Source: JAHCHG01 sp041745765 (GTDB lineage Bacteria; Acidobacteriota; Blastocatellia; Pyrinomonadales; Pyrinomonadaceae). Taken from it: a stretch of DNA of 59,146 nt. Made by a program: the position numbers and the translations under genes. Positions 16,430-24,737 of this stretch are shown here, one piece after another (the stretch's first letter is position 1; each line of letters opens with the position of its first letter). The notes below the pieces were generated by a model, which was not told where the DNA came from, made no database searches, and saw only the letters and a program-made list of their open reading frames with translations. The stretch covers positions 1 through 59,146 of the forward strand of contig JBGTIH010000006.1 of the NCBI GenBank assembly GCA_041745765.1. Reading direction: 5' to 3'.

Positions 16430-18142
16430 ATGAAGCGTTTTTATTTAGTTTTGACAGGCGTTTTTGCGCTTGCCGTTTTTTTTGGAATCGGCTTTCAAAC
16501 CGATGCGAAAAGTGAGTTTTTGCAGGGCGAAGCAAGTTTTGTTTCGCCGAATCTCGTCATCAGCCAGTTCAAAACCGGCGGTGCGACTGCCGGCGATGAA
16601 TTTATCGAAATTCTCAATACGAGTTCTCAAAGTGTTGATTTAAATGGCTATCGCGTTGTTTATCGTTCGGCAAACGGAGTGAATGATGTCAATTTTGCCG
16701 CGTGGAGTGAAAGCACGATCATTCCGCCGGGCGGATATTATCTGATTGCCTCGAACAGCTACACGGGCGCAGTTCCGGGCGATTTTGTTTTCAATACATC
16801 AACCTGTCAATGCGGTCTTGCGGCGGCGGGCGGCGGATTGGCAGTTCGTTTCGGCGAGGCAAACACAGGCGTTGTTATTGATTCGGTCGGCTACGGAACA
16901 GCAACCAATATGTTTATCGAAGGCACGAGAACAACCGCGCCTCCGGCAAGTTCGGGACAAGCGCGAAAAAGCGGCGGCTGTCAAGATACGGATAATAACA
17001 TAGACGATTTTGAAACATTAACGCCGTCTGCACCGCGTAATTCAAGCACGGCTCCGGCGGCTTGCAGCGGCGGCGGAACGACGCTTCTGGCAAACGGCGC
17101 GGCAACGCCAAGCACGGTTGCGCCGAATGCTCAGACGCTTTTGACGGTTTCGGTTTTTCCCGCCGCCAATCCGCCAAGTACGGGAATTTCTGTTACAGGA
17201 AATTTAACGAATATTGGCGGCGCGGCAAATCAGCAATTTTTTGACGACGGCACGAACGGCGATGTTACGCCGGGAGATAATGTTTTTTCATATTCCGCGA
17301 CAATTGCCGCAGGAACGAGCGGCGGTCCGACAAGCGTTTCGGCGGTTGCTTCCGACGCACAGGCGCGAAGCGTGAATGTCACAATAAATCTGACGGTTGA
17401 CGCGCCGCCCGCCGGAGAAAATCCGCTGCTTCTGGGCAATCCGTCAAACGCGACGGCGGATATTGCCAATGAAAATAACTATTTGATGAATAAAGCCCAA
17501 TACTCGCTTTCATACAATCGAAGCAAGGCGACGGCAAATTGGGTAGCATGGCGATTAGACAGCAGTTGGATCGGCAGCGCACCGCGGCAAGATGATTTTC
17601 GTCCCGATCCGGCTCTGCCGGCAGGTTGGTATCAGGTTTTAAGTTCCGATTATTCCGGTTCGGGCTTTGACCGCGGACATATGACACCTTCGGGCGATAG
17701 AACGCGCTCGATTCCGGATAATTCGGCGACGTTTTTAATGACCAATATTGTTCCGCAGCTTTCTGCAAATAATCAGGGACCGTGGAATGATTTCGAAATC
17801 TATTGCCGAACGCTTGCCAATCAGGGCAACGAACTTTACATTTTCTCCGGCGTTCACGGCAATGCCGGAACAATCGCGCAGGGCAGAATCGTCGTTCCGG
17901 AAGTTACCTGGAAAGTAGTTCTGATTTTGCCGAACGGCAACAACGATCTTGAGCGCGTCAATAAACAAACGCGAACAATTGCGATCATCGTTCCGAATCA
18001 GCCGCCTGTGAACCAAGGCTCGCCGTGGCGAAATTTCAGAACGACGGTTAAAGATGTCGAAGCTTTGACGGGACATAGATTTTTCTCGAATGTTCCGTTA
18101 AATACACAGCAAATAATCAAAAGACGAAGAGATTTACAATGA
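16430..18142 (+). CDS. Secreted DNA/RNA non-specific endonuclease with lamin-tail domain
   Basis: 570 residues from the ATG at 16430 (AAGGAAA upstream). A signal peptide comes first, then a lamin-tail-type domain (about 35-170; VISQFKTGGATAGDEFIEI). A linker follows, and then a NUC1-type nuclease domain (about 350-565). The catalytic D-R-G-H motif is visible in GFDRGHMTPSGDR, with TNIVPQ and NNQGPW downstream supplying the metal-binding Asn. These enzymes cut single- and double-stranded DNA and RNA outside the cell. The gene overlaps the next one by ATGA, so the two nucleases are translationally coupled. Confidence 0.9.
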   Translation: MKRFYLVLTGVFALAVFFGIGFQTDAKSEFLQGEASFVSPNLVISQFKTGGATAGDEFIEILNTSSQSVDLNGYRVVYRSANGVNDVNFAAWSESTIIPPGGYYLIASNSYTGAVPGDFVFNTSTCQCGLAAAGGGLAVRFGEANTGVVIDSVGYGTATNMFIEGTRTTAPPASSGQARKSGGCQDTDNNIDDFETLTPSAPRNSSTAPAACSGGGTTLLANGAATPSTVAPNAQTLLTVSVFPAANPPSTGISVTGNLTNIGGAANQQFFDDGTNGDVTPGDNVFSYSATIAAGTSGGPTSVSAVASDAQARSVNVTINLTVDAPPAGENPLLLGNPSNATADIANENNYLMNKAQYSLSYNRSKATANWVAWRLDSSWIGSAPRQDDFRPDPALPAGWYQVLSSDYSGSGFDRGHMTPSGDRTRSIPDNSATFLMTNIVPQLSANNQGPWNDFEIYCRTLANQGNELYIFSGVHGNAGTIAQGRIVVPEVTWKVVLILPNGNNDLERVNKQTRTIAIIVPNQPPVNQGSPWRNFRTTVKDVEALTGHRFFSNVPLNTQQIIKRRRDLQ

Positions 18143-20040
18143 AAATTTGGACAACTAAATTATTTTTACTTTTAGCGTTTTTTGTATTTACATTTGAAGT
18201 AAATGCTCAAAGAGACCGCGCTATCGCTGAAGTTCAGGGCGATGGACATATGTCGCCGTTTCAGGGAAATGCCGTGCGGCTCGAAGGAATTGTGACGGCG
18301 CGAACCCGCAGCGGTTTTTTTATTCAAACGCCCGATGCGAAGATTGACAATAACCCGAACACTTCCGAAGGGATTTTTGTTTATACCAGAACCGAACCGA
18401 CCGTTGAAGCGACAATCGGAAATCTTGTTTCGGTAACGGGATTAGTTCTCGAATTTCGTCCGAAAACCGCTCCGAACAGTTTATCAATTACACAGCTTTC
18501 AATGCGGCGCAATGTTGATTCCATTAAAGTCATTTCGAGCGGAAACGATTTGCCGAAAGCGATTGTTTTGTCAGAAGCGGATTTTGCGCCGAACGATTTT
18601 GGTCAACTCGAAAAATACGAAGGAATGCGGGTTGCCGTCGAATCTCTGACCGTTGTTGCGCCGACCAGAGGCAGATTTGATTTGAGAAACGGGAAATCAG
18701 TTTCCGACGGTGTTTTCTTCGGAGTCTTAAAGGGAAAACCGCGTGCCTTCCGCGAACCGGGAATGGATATTCGTGAATTTATGGCTTTGACCGTAAAGAA
18801 TAGGGACGAAATCAGAAAAAATCATCCGAAAATGGGGTTGTTTGATACTAACCCGGAAGTCATCCGCATTCACAGCAGCGAGCAGCTCGGCGCACGAACA
18901 ATTAATGTGACAGCCAATGCCGAAGTTAAAAATTTGAGCGGCGTAATGAGCTTTTCGTTCAACAGATACGCAATTTTGACCGATGTTAACGATAACATCG
19001 AAGTTTCCGGTTTGATAAAATCCGCGCCTCTGCCCGAATTAAAAGAAAATCAATTTTCGTTTGCCGCAATGAATCTCGAAAACTTTTTCGATGATGAAGA
19101 CGATCCGGCAATCAAAGAAGATATTTTAACGCCCGAAGCATTTAAGGCAAGAAAAAGTAAAGTTTCACTGGCTGTTCGTGATTATCTGCGTTTTCCTGAT
19201 GTCATCGGTGTTACCGAAGCGGAAAATCTTTCGAGTCTGAAACGTCTTGCCGACAGAATCAATGCCGATGCGGTTGCCGCCAAACAGCCTAATCCGAAAT
19301 ACGAAGCATATTTGTTGGAAGGCAACGACGGGCGCGGCATTGATGTCGGCTATTTGGTCAAATCGGCAAGAGTTACCGTAAATAAGGTCGCGCAGCTCGG
19401 CAAAGATGAAACTTTTTCACTTCCGGGAGATAAAAGAGAAATGATTCTCAATGATCGTCCGCCGCTTCTGCTCGAAGGAACTATCAAAAATCCGAACTCC
19501 GACAAACCGCTGGCGTTTGCCGCTATCGTCAATCATAAAAAATCATTCCTCGGCTACAGCGATCCGAAAGACGGCGGTTTTCGTGTGCGGACAAAGAAAA
19601 AACTGCAAGCCGAATTTCTTGCCAGAGCCGTGCAGGAACGCCAAAAAGCTAATCCTGATGAAAACATAGTCGTTCTCGGCGATTTAAATTTTTATCAGTT
19701 TAACGACGGAATTACCGATATTATCGGCACGATCAAAGGAACACCCGCCGGAAAAGATGAAGTTTTAATGCCGTCGGAAGATTTAGTTGATCCCGATCTG
19801 ATAAATCTGGTTGATTTGATCCAAGCCAATCAGCGGTATTCTTATACATTTGACGGCAACGCGCAGGTTCTCGATCATATTTTGATCAATCAAACGATGC
19901 GAAAATATCTGATCGGTTTCGGTTATGCCCGCGTAAATGTTGATTTTCCGGAAATCTACCGCAATGATCTGAATCGTGTCGAAAGATTTTCCGATCACGA
20001 CGTTGCCGTTGCTTATTTTACGTTTGACGAAAAAAAATAA
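18139..20040 (+). CDS. Secreted endonuclease/exonuclease/phosphatase-family nuclease (ExeM-like)
   Basis: 633 residues with a signal peptide (cleavage near VNAQ, residue 24). Residues about 28-120 look like an OB-fold domain (VRLEGIVTARTRSGFFIQ), as in ExeM/NucH nucleases. The C-terminal EEP domain (about 300-630) shows MNLENFFDDEDD, the metal-binding VVLGDLNFYQFND, the substrate loop YSYTF-DGNAQVLDHILIN and the terminal SDHDVAV signature. It should degrade extracellular DNA. It starts within the stop of the upstream NUC1-type endonuclease (4-bp overlap). Confidence 0.88.
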   Translation: MKIWTTKLFLLLAFFVFTFEVNAQRDRAIAEVQGDGHMSPFQGNAVRLEGIVTARTRSGFFIQTPDAKIDNNPNTSEGIFVYTRTEPTVEATIGNLVSVTGLVLEFRPKTAPNSLSITQLSMRRNVDSIKVISSGNDLPKAIVLSEADFAPNDFGQLEKYEGMRVAVESLTVVAPTRGRFDLRNGKSVSDGVFFGVLKGKPRAFREPGMDIREFMALTVKNRDEIRKNHPKMGLFDTNPEVIRIHSSEQLGARTINVTANAEVKNLSGVMSFSFNRYAILTDVNDNIEVSGLIKSAPLPELKENQFSFAAMNLENFFDDEDDPAIKEDILTPEAFKARKSKVSLAVRDYLRFPDVIGVTEAENLSSLKRLADRINADAVAAKQPNPKYEAYLLEGNDGRGIDVGYLVKSARVTVNKVAQLGKDETFSLPGDKREMILNDRPPLLLEGTIKNPNSDKPLAFAAIVNHKKSFLGYSDPKDGGFRVRTKKKLQAEFLARAVQERQKANPDENIVVLGDLNFYQFNDGITDIIGTIKGTPAGKDEVLMPSEDLVDPDLINLVDLIQANQRYSYTFDGNAQVLDHILINQTMRKYLIGFGYARVNVDFPEIYRNDLNRVERFSDHDVAVAYFTFDEKK

Positions 20041-20157
20041 TGTAACGCCGTCCGTCCCGGCGGCTACCCAAGAATGCGTCTCGCATTCGCGTTTTGCAGC
20101 TTTAATAGATAAATCAAACTCGCTAGCGGAACAGCCGCCGGGACGGACGGCGTTACA
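20041..20157. repeat. Perfect 25-bp inverted repeat element
   Basis: The arms 20041-20065 and 20133-20157 are exact reverse complements (TGTAACGCCGTCCGTCCCGG at the left outer end). An inner hairpin (GAATGCG-TCT-CGCATTC) lies inside. The element fills the whole gap between two genes and begins at the base after the nuclease stop codon. It is a MITE/REP-like structure without coding capacity and may also terminate transcription. Confidence 0.75.
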
Positions 20158-20162
20158 TTTTT

Positions 20163-21206
20163 ATGAAAAGACGCGATTTATTAAAAGCTCTGGCACTTAT
20201 TCCCTTCGTAGGAAGTTTTGCTTTCGGCAAAGAAAGCAAAAACTCTCAAAAAAGTAAAAAACTCATCAAACCAAAGCGTTTGATAAAAGGCGATACTGTT
20301 GGATTAATCGCACCTTCAAGCGGTTTGTCGCCGGAAGAATTTGACAAAGCTGTGCAAAATATCAGCGATTTAGGTTTTAATCCGAAAATCGGAAAATATG
20401 CCCGCGTCCGCAACGGATTTCTTGCCGGAACAGATAAAGAACGGCTCGAAGACCTTCATTGGGCTTTCACGGATTCGAGCATCAAAGCCGTCTGGTGCGC
20501 GCGCGGCGGCTACGGCGCATCGCGTATTCTGCCCGCCATTGATTATAATTTGATCAGAAAAAATCCCAAGATTTTTGTTGGATATTCCGACATTACCGCA
20601 CCGCATCAAGCAATTTTTCAAAATACGGGATTGGTTACATTTCACGGACCGGGCGGTTCGTCCAATTATTCGGATTATACAAAAAATCACGTATTGAATT
20701 TGCTGATGAATCCGTCGGCAACCTATAAAATCGAACTTTCTGAATATAATAAAACGCAGACCTCGAATTTATTTAAGACCGAAGTAATCGCCGATGGAAA
20801 GGCAACCGGCGAATTGATCGGCGGAAATCTAAGCTTGGTGTCGGCTCTCGCCGGAACTCCATTTGCTCTGAAAAATCTCAAAGGCAAGATTCTTTTTCTG
20901 GAAGACGTGAACGAACAGCCGTACCGCATTGACCGGATGCTCACGCAAATCAGGCAAAGTGTTAATTTACATCAACTTTCCGGCATCGCGCTCGGTATTT
21001 TCGAAGGCTGTAATCCGAGAAATCCGGCAACCTCGCAATCGCTGATTGAAGTCTTGAAAGACCGGCTCGGCGATCTCGATATTCCGGTTATTTACGGGCT
21101 TTCCTTCGGACATATCCGCGATCAATTTACTCTGCCGCTCGGCATCAAAGCCGAACTCGATACGGAAAATGCCCTTTTAACTTTTCTGGAAACCGCCGTG
21201 AGCTAA
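20163..21206 (+). CDS. LD-carboxypeptidase (peptidase S66, LdcA-like)
   Basis: 347 residues. The family signature VGYSDITAPHQ (nucleophile Ser) lies near residue 140. LFLEDVNEQPYRIDRML supplies the catalytic Glu, and GLSFGHIRDQFTLPLG the catalytic His. The enzyme removes the terminal D-Ala from murein tetrapeptides during peptidoglycan recycling. The N-terminus (MKRRDLLKALALIPFVG) resembles a twin-arginine or Sec signal, so this copy may act outside the cytoplasm, unlike E. coli LdcA. No clear ribosome binding site is visible, because the inverted-repeat element ends 5 bp before the start. Confidence 0.88.
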   Translation: MKRRDLLKALALIPFVGSFAFGKESKNSQKSKKLIKPKRLIKGDTVGLIAPSSGLSPEEFDKAVQNISDLGFNPKIGKYARVRNGFLAGTDKERLEDLHWAFTDSSIKAVWCARGGYGASRILPAIDYNLIRKNPKIFVGYSDITAPHQAIFQNTGLVTFHGPGGSSNYSDYTKNHVLNLLMNPSATYKIELSEYNKTQTSNLFKTEVIADGKATGELIGGNLSLVSALAGTPFALKNLKGKILFLEDVNEQPYRIDRMLTQIRQSVNLHQLSGIALGIFEGCNPRNPATSQSLIEVLKDRLGDLDIPVIYGLSFGHIRDQFTLPLGIKAELDTENALLTFLETAVS

Positions 21207-21300
21207 AATTTCTCAAAACAAAAATAGTTTTCTTTTTCAAAGATGAGTTTGGGAATATCGAAGATAAATCATAATATTTTTTATCGTCCGACAGGCACTC

Positions 21301-21331
21301 TTGACAAAGTTTAGAATTAGAATTATTCTAA
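21301..21331 (+). promoter_or_regulatory. sigma70-type promoter with PerR/Fur-type operator
   Basis: TTGACA at 21301-21306 is followed by a 17-bp spacer and TATTCT at 21324-21329. A perfect 7-1-7 palindrome TTAGAATTATTCTAA (21317-21331), which fits the PerR/Fur box pattern, covers the -10 element. An extra half-site (TTAGAAT) sits at 21311-21317. Bound repressor would block RNA polymerase, so autoregulation of the PerR-like gene just downstream is expected. Confidence 0.8.
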
Positions 21332-21345
21332 ATATAGTTCGGATT

Positions 21346-21750
21346 ATGAAAAACGTGAAGACAAAAAAAATGAAAGCGGGTATGACCAAACAGAGAGCGG
21401 TAATTCTGCAGGTTATTAAAGACGCGAAAGAGCATTTAACGGCAAACGAAATTTTTGAAGAGGCGAAAGTAATTTTGCCGGGGATAAGTTTTGCGACCGT
21501 TTATAATTCTCTGCGCTATTTGAAAGAGGCGGAATTGATTGCCGAAAAGAATTTCGGCAGCGGCGCGAGCCGTTTTGACCGGATGACCGAAAGGCACGAT
21601 CACGCCGTCTGTAATAAATGCGAAAAACTCGTTGATATACAACTCGAAATGCCGCAGGAGTTAATTGATTCGGCGGCGCGGTTCTCAAATTTCAAACCCG
21701 AATCCATCGAATTGACCTTGCGCGGATTATGTCCTGACTGCACTAGATAA
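21346..21750 (+). CDS. perR: Fur-family peroxide-sensing regulator (PerR-like)
   Basis: 134 residues from the ATG at 21346; ATG 21370 (MKAGMTKQ) is an equally possible start. The open frame extends upstream to a TTG at 21301, but that is the promoter -35 box. Winged-helix residues about 13-65 are followed by the dimerisation domain. H30, D78, H84, H86 and D97 match the regulatory metal site of PerR, and the Asp in SRFDRM is the residue that distinguishes PerR from Fur. CNKC and CPDC should hold the structural zinc. A PerR box lies over its promoter and a peroxiredoxin gene follows 44 bp downstream, which fits a peroxide-stress role. Confidence 0.85.
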   Translation: MKNVKTKKMKAGMTKQRAVILQVIKDAKEHLTANEIFEEAKVILPGISFATVYNSLRYLKEAELIAEKNFGSGASRFDRMTERHDHAVCNKCEKLVDIQLEMPQELIDSAARFSNFKPESIELTLRGLCPDCTR

Positions 21751-21794
21751 ATCACAATAAAATACAATAAATTAGGAGAAAAGTAATAATAATT

Positions 21795-22376
21795 ATGGCT
21801 ACAGCTACAGCTACGGCTTTGGAAAATACAGTAACTTATGCAAAAGTCGGACAACCGGCTCCGGATTTTAACCTTCCTTCGACCAAAAATATGGAATCTT
21901 TGGATGAAAATATCAAACTTTCCGATTACGAAGGAAAATGGTTGATTCTGTTATTTTACCCGCTTGATTTTACATTTGTCTGCCCGACCGAATTGACGGC
22001 ATTTTCAGACAGAATCGAAGAATTAAACGGTATCGGCGCGGAAGTTTTGGGCGTTTCGACCGATTCGGTTCATTCGCACCGCGCCTGGATCAAAACTCCG
22101 CGCGATGAAAACGGAATTGCCGATCTGCAATATCCGCTTCTTTCGGATGTCGGCGGAAAATTAGCGGCAAAATACAACATTTTGGTTGAAGATGCCAATA
22201 TCGCTCTGCGCGGTCTGTTCATCATCAATCCCGAAGGCGTTTTGCAGTATTCGGTCGTTCACGATCTGAATATCGGACGTTCGGTTGACGAAACCCTGCG
22301 CGTTCTGCAAGGTTTGCAAACCGGCGGACTCTGCTCGGCTGATTGGACACCGGGACAAGAGAATTTGAAAGTCTAA
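21795..22376 (+). CDS. 2-Cys peroxiredoxin (AhpC/Prx1 type)
   Basis: 193 residues. The peroxidatic cysteine is C63 in DFTFVCPTELTAF and the resolving cysteine is C180 in GGLCSADWTPG, so it is a typical 2-Cys enzyme reducing H2O2 and organic peroxides. The N-terminus has a short Ala-Thr repeat (MATATATALE). The nearest AGGAG (21774-21778) is 16 bp before the start, which is unusually far. It probably shares a transcript with the PerR-like gene, and the thioredoxin-like gene downstream could help reduce it. Confidence 0.93.
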   Translation: MATATATALENTVTYAKVGQPAPDFNLPSTKNMESLDENIKLSDYEGKWLILLFYPLDFTFVCPTELTAFSDRIEELNGIGAEVLGVSTDSVHSHRAWIKTPRDENGIADLQYPLLSDVGGKLAAKYNILVEDANIALRGLFIINPEGVLQYSVVHDLNIGRSVDETLRVLQGLQTGGLCSADWTPGQENLKV

Positions 22377-22403
22377 GGTTTTAATGGTTAATTTTGGATT
22401 GCC

Positions 22404-22470
22404 GATTTTGGATTTTGGATTTTTAAGAAATTTTCTTTCAATCTAAAATCCAAAATCTAAAATCCAAAAT
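22404..22470. repeat. Inverted 7-nt word array (GATTTTG / AATCCAA)
   Basis: Three GATTTTG-type heptamers (22404-22424) face AATCTAA, AATCCAA, AATCTAA, AATCCAA and AATC (22440-22470). The arms pair to form a hairpin with a short loop between the peroxiredoxin and thioredoxin-like genes. The same word appears at 38356-38383. Confidence 0.75.
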
Positions 22471-22491
22471 CATTTTACGGAGTAAAATACT

Positions 22492-22968
22492 ATGCCAATG
22501 AGAATAGGTGATGCGCGTCCTTCATTTGAAGGCGCGACCGAATGGCTCAATGAGTTGCAGGAAACCGCTGACGATTATGTTCAGGGTGCGCCGACGCTCG
22601 TCTATTTTTGGGCGACGAGCTGCGGAATCTGCAAAGAAAATATGCCCAAATTGCAGGAATTAAAAGCGAAATATAAAAACAGAGGCTTACGCACGGTGGC
22701 GATCCATATGCCGCGCTATGAAGCCGATACGAATCTCGATACTATCAAAGAAAATATTGAAAAGTATTGCATTGACGATATTTGCGCGGTTGATAATCAG
22801 CACAAATTAAAGGCGGCTTTCCTGAACGAACAAGGCTGGGTTCCGGTTTATTATTTGTTTGACGCGGAAGGGAAATTAAAATCCCGCGCAGCAGGCGAAT
22901 TCGGAGTCAGCGTTTTAACGACGGCTTTGGAAAAAATGTTTCCCGCAACGCAGGAAGCGGCGGCTTAA
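22492..22968 (+). CDS. Thioredoxin-like (TlpA/ResA-type) protein
   Basis: 158 residues with a thioredoxin fold. The redox motif is C44-G-I-C47 in FWATSCGICKENMPKLQEL, followed by VAIHMPRYEAD and a cis-Pro region WVPVYYLFD. There is no signal peptide, so unlike most TlpA/ResA proteins it should be cytoplasmic. It lies 115 bp after the peroxiredoxin gene and may donate electrons to it or act in disulfide repair. A strong bidirectional terminator follows. Confidence 0.87.
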   Translation: MPMRIGDARPSFEGATEWLNELQETADDYVQGAPTLVYFWATSCGICKENMPKLQELKAKYKNRGLRTVAIHMPRYEADTNLDTIKENIEKYCIDDICAVDNQHKLKAAFLNEQGWVPVYYLFDAEGKLKSRAAGEFGVSVLTTALEKMFPATQEAAA

Positions 22969-22987
22969 ATTCTGTCAAATCACAAAT

Positions 22988-23026
22988 AAAAACAGGGAAA
23001 GAGTTTTTAAATCTTTCCCTGTTTTT
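22988..23026. terminator. Bidirectional rho-independent terminator
   Basis: A 15-bp perfect stem (22988-23002 with 23012-23026, core AACAGGGAAAGA) with a 9-nt loop and A/T runs on both sides. It lies between the convergent thioredoxin-like and DUF4112 genes and should stop transcripts from both. Confidence 0.9.
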
Positions 23027-23036
23027 ATTGAAAATT

Positions 23037-23585
23037 TCAAAAAATCGAATTCAGAAAATCCCAGATTCCCTTAAAAAACAATCCCAAAATTAACAAACTG
23101 ACTAAAACCGAACCGACCAACAAACCGATTAAAAATAAAATTATAAAAATCACGAAAAACCAGTCACCGGTCGTATCGGTGCCGAGACCTTTGCCGCGTG
23201 TGCGGATTAAATCCATATTTTTCTGATTCGCCTTCCAGAAAAAATCGAACGCGTCGCCGATAAACGGAATCGAGCCGATCACATAATCAATTCCGATATT
23301 AAAAGCCATCCGCAGAAGCGTAATTTTCGGCACGCCGTAGCGCACGCCGGCGACGAGAATATAAAACGAAACGAGCGAGGTCGAAATATCGCCGACATTC
23401 GGCACAAGCCCGATCAAAGAATCAAGACCAAACCGCCAACCCGTTCCCGGAATGCGAAAAAGTCCGTCCAAATATGTCGAAAGCGTTTCGAGGCTTTGTT
23501 CGACCTTGATCTGTTTGCGTTCTTTTTCCGTCAAATTTACTGACGAACGGCTTTCGATTGGTTGCAATTCTTCAATATTTTCCAT
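23037..23585 (-). CDS. DUF4112 domain membrane protein
   Basis: 182 residues. Residues about 35-130 match DUF4112 (LDSLIGLVPNVGDISTSL, then IGSIPFIGDAFDFFWKAN). Two hydrophobic segments lie near residues 60-80 and a long one near 140-175. The two 'P-x-x-G-D' turns are the hallmark of the family. Function is unknown; members are small inner-membrane proteins. The first codons overlap the end of the upstream zinc-ribbon gene by 14 bp, so they form an operon. Confidence 0.83.
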   Translation of the reverse strand: MENIEELQPIESRSSVNLTEKERKQIKVEQSLETLSTYLDGLFRIPGTGWRFGLDSLIGLVPNVGDISTSLVSFYILVAGVRYGVPKITLLRMAFNIGIDYVIGSIPFIGDAFDFFWKANQKNMDLIRTRGKGLGTDTTGDWFFVIFIILFLIGLLVGSVLVSLLILGLFFKGIWDFLNSIF

Positions 23586-24048
23586 TTAATTTCTCTTTTA
23601 ATTTGCCGATTGCCTTCAAAATTTCATCCCGATTTTTCGCCCGTTTTATCCAGTGCGGCAGCTTGCTTAAAAACGAATTTCTGCCCTTTTTTGTTCGCTC
23701 GCGCAATTTTGCGGAAACGTATTTTTCCAAAAACTCGAGATGTTTTTCATTATACGCCCAAAGAATCGAACCGCAACAGGAAATTTCAAGCCACAGAGGA
23801 AGCCGGAAAAACCAATCAACATTCGAACCCGTCAAAATTTGTTTTCCGTTCCAATCCTTTCGATAAACGCATTTTGTGCAAACAAGACGGCGCGGCGCAA
23901 AAAGTTTAGCGTTTATTTTTTTGGAATTTATTTCACCCGGAATGACTTTTGCCAAAGATTCGCATTTCGGACAAACGACCAGAAATTCATCCGAAAATTC
24001 GTAAATTTTGATTCCATCATCAAGAAATCTTTCGTTTATTTCGGTCAT
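23572..24048 (-). CDS. Uncharacterised zinc-ribbon protein
   Basis: 158 residues. Two C-x2-C pairs (VVCPKCES near 26 and LVCTKCVY near 56) should bind one zinc. A distinctive block PLWLEISCCGSILWAYN is followed by HLEFLEKYVSAKLRER near residues 85-115, and the C-terminus is very basic. I recall this block from a widespread uncharacterised bacterial family but cannot name it. There is no signal peptide or membrane segment. It overlaps DUF4112 by 14 bp. Confidence 0.65.
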   Translation of the reverse strand: MTEINERFLDDGIKIYEFSDEFLVVCPKCESLAKVIPGEINSKKINAKLFAPRRLVCTKCVYRKDWNGKQILTGSNVDWFFRLPLWLEISCCGSILWAYNEKHLEFLEKYVSAKLRERTKKGRNSFLSKLPHWIKRAKNRDEILKAIGKLKEKLNGKY

Positions 24049-24084
24049 TTTATTTAAGCTGCGTTAAAAGTTTTCTTTTTTAAA

Positions 24085-24266
24085 TTGCCTCCAACTTTAG
24101 TTGAGGGATTAGTTTAGAACCAAAAAAGGCTTTAGCCGAATTCAAACAAATATCAATCATCCGAACAGCTTTAGCTGAAGCAACAAGGAGTTTTAGTTAA
24201 ACTTTTCATTCGGCTAAAGCCTTTTATCATCTTTTTCCAACCTCCAACTAAAGTTGGAGGCATTTT
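24085..24266. repeat. Nested inverted-repeat element (multi-hairpin)
   Basis: The outer arms contain GCCTCCAACTTTAGTTGAGG (from 24087) and CCTCCAACTAAAGTTGGAGG (from 24241). The inner arms are AGGCTTTAGCCGAA (24127) and TTCGGCTAAAGCCT (24209). A central hairpin AGCTTTAGCT lies at about 24167. All share a CTTTAG/CTAAAG core, so the element is built from repeated small palindromes. It lies between two leftward genes. Confidence 0.7.
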
Positions 24267-24285
24267 AAAGAGAATTCTCCGGCAC

Positions 24286-24669
24286 TCAATCTTTTTCAAT
24301 CAAACACGCCGCGTGTCCCAGAATTTTATCGCCTTCTTTCAAACTCGAAGCAGTCGGTTTCCAGCCGCGTTCGATTCTTTTCTGCAAAAGTTCATCCGCA
24401 TCGGGTAGAAATTTCCAAACGGCAACTGCCGTGATCGCGCCGAGTCAGGTCGTGTCGAAAACGAGAAAAAAATCTTTATACGGAATTATCACATCATTCG
24501 TAAATTCATCTTGCTGAACAACTTCCGCGACAATTTGCGGCAAAAAATCGCTTTTCGGTTTTAAATTCGTCCAAATCAAAACTTGCCCTAAAGTTTTATG
24601 TTTTGCCAATTCCTTTTCAATTTCGGCAAATTCCTTTTCGGGCAAGTTCGCAAGATTTTCGATTTTCAT
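24286..24669 (-). pseudogene. Hypothetical protein gene interrupted by one in-frame TGA
   Basis: From the ATG at 24667-24669 the frame reads MKIENLANLPEKEF and continues for 74 codons to TGA at 24445-24447 (after LVFDTT). It then continues in the same frame for 52 more codons (LGAITAVAVWKFLPD ... LGHAACLIEKD) to a TGA at 24286-24288. Both halves have normal coding composition for this genome and read as one protein of about 127 residues. The options are a nonsense mutation, a sequencing error, or recoding of TGA. A short perfect hairpin (ACGGCA-GT-TGCCGT) follows the TGA but lacks obvious bacterial SECIS features. The family is not recognised. Confidence 0.6.
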
Positions 24670-24737
24670 TTTATTCAAGCCGCGAAAAAGCACAAAAAAC
24701 ACAAAAATATTTTCGCGCATTTTACGCTTTTTTGCTG

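Noticed and set aside
20041..20157. Insertion sequence between the nuclease and LD-carboxypeptidase genes
   Set aside because: The element is only 117 bp and has no coding capacity, so it is reported as an inverted-repeat element.
21301..21345. Upstream TTG start extending the PerR-like protein by 15 residues
   Set aside because: The TTG is the first triplet of a perfect -35 box, and the extra codons cover the operator and -10, so they would not be on the mRNA.
24447..24490. SECIS element after the in-frame TGA
   Set aside because: Only a 6-bp stem with a 2-nt loop is visible at about 24412-24425; the expected bulged U and GG-containing apical loop are not evident, so no SECIS is claimed.
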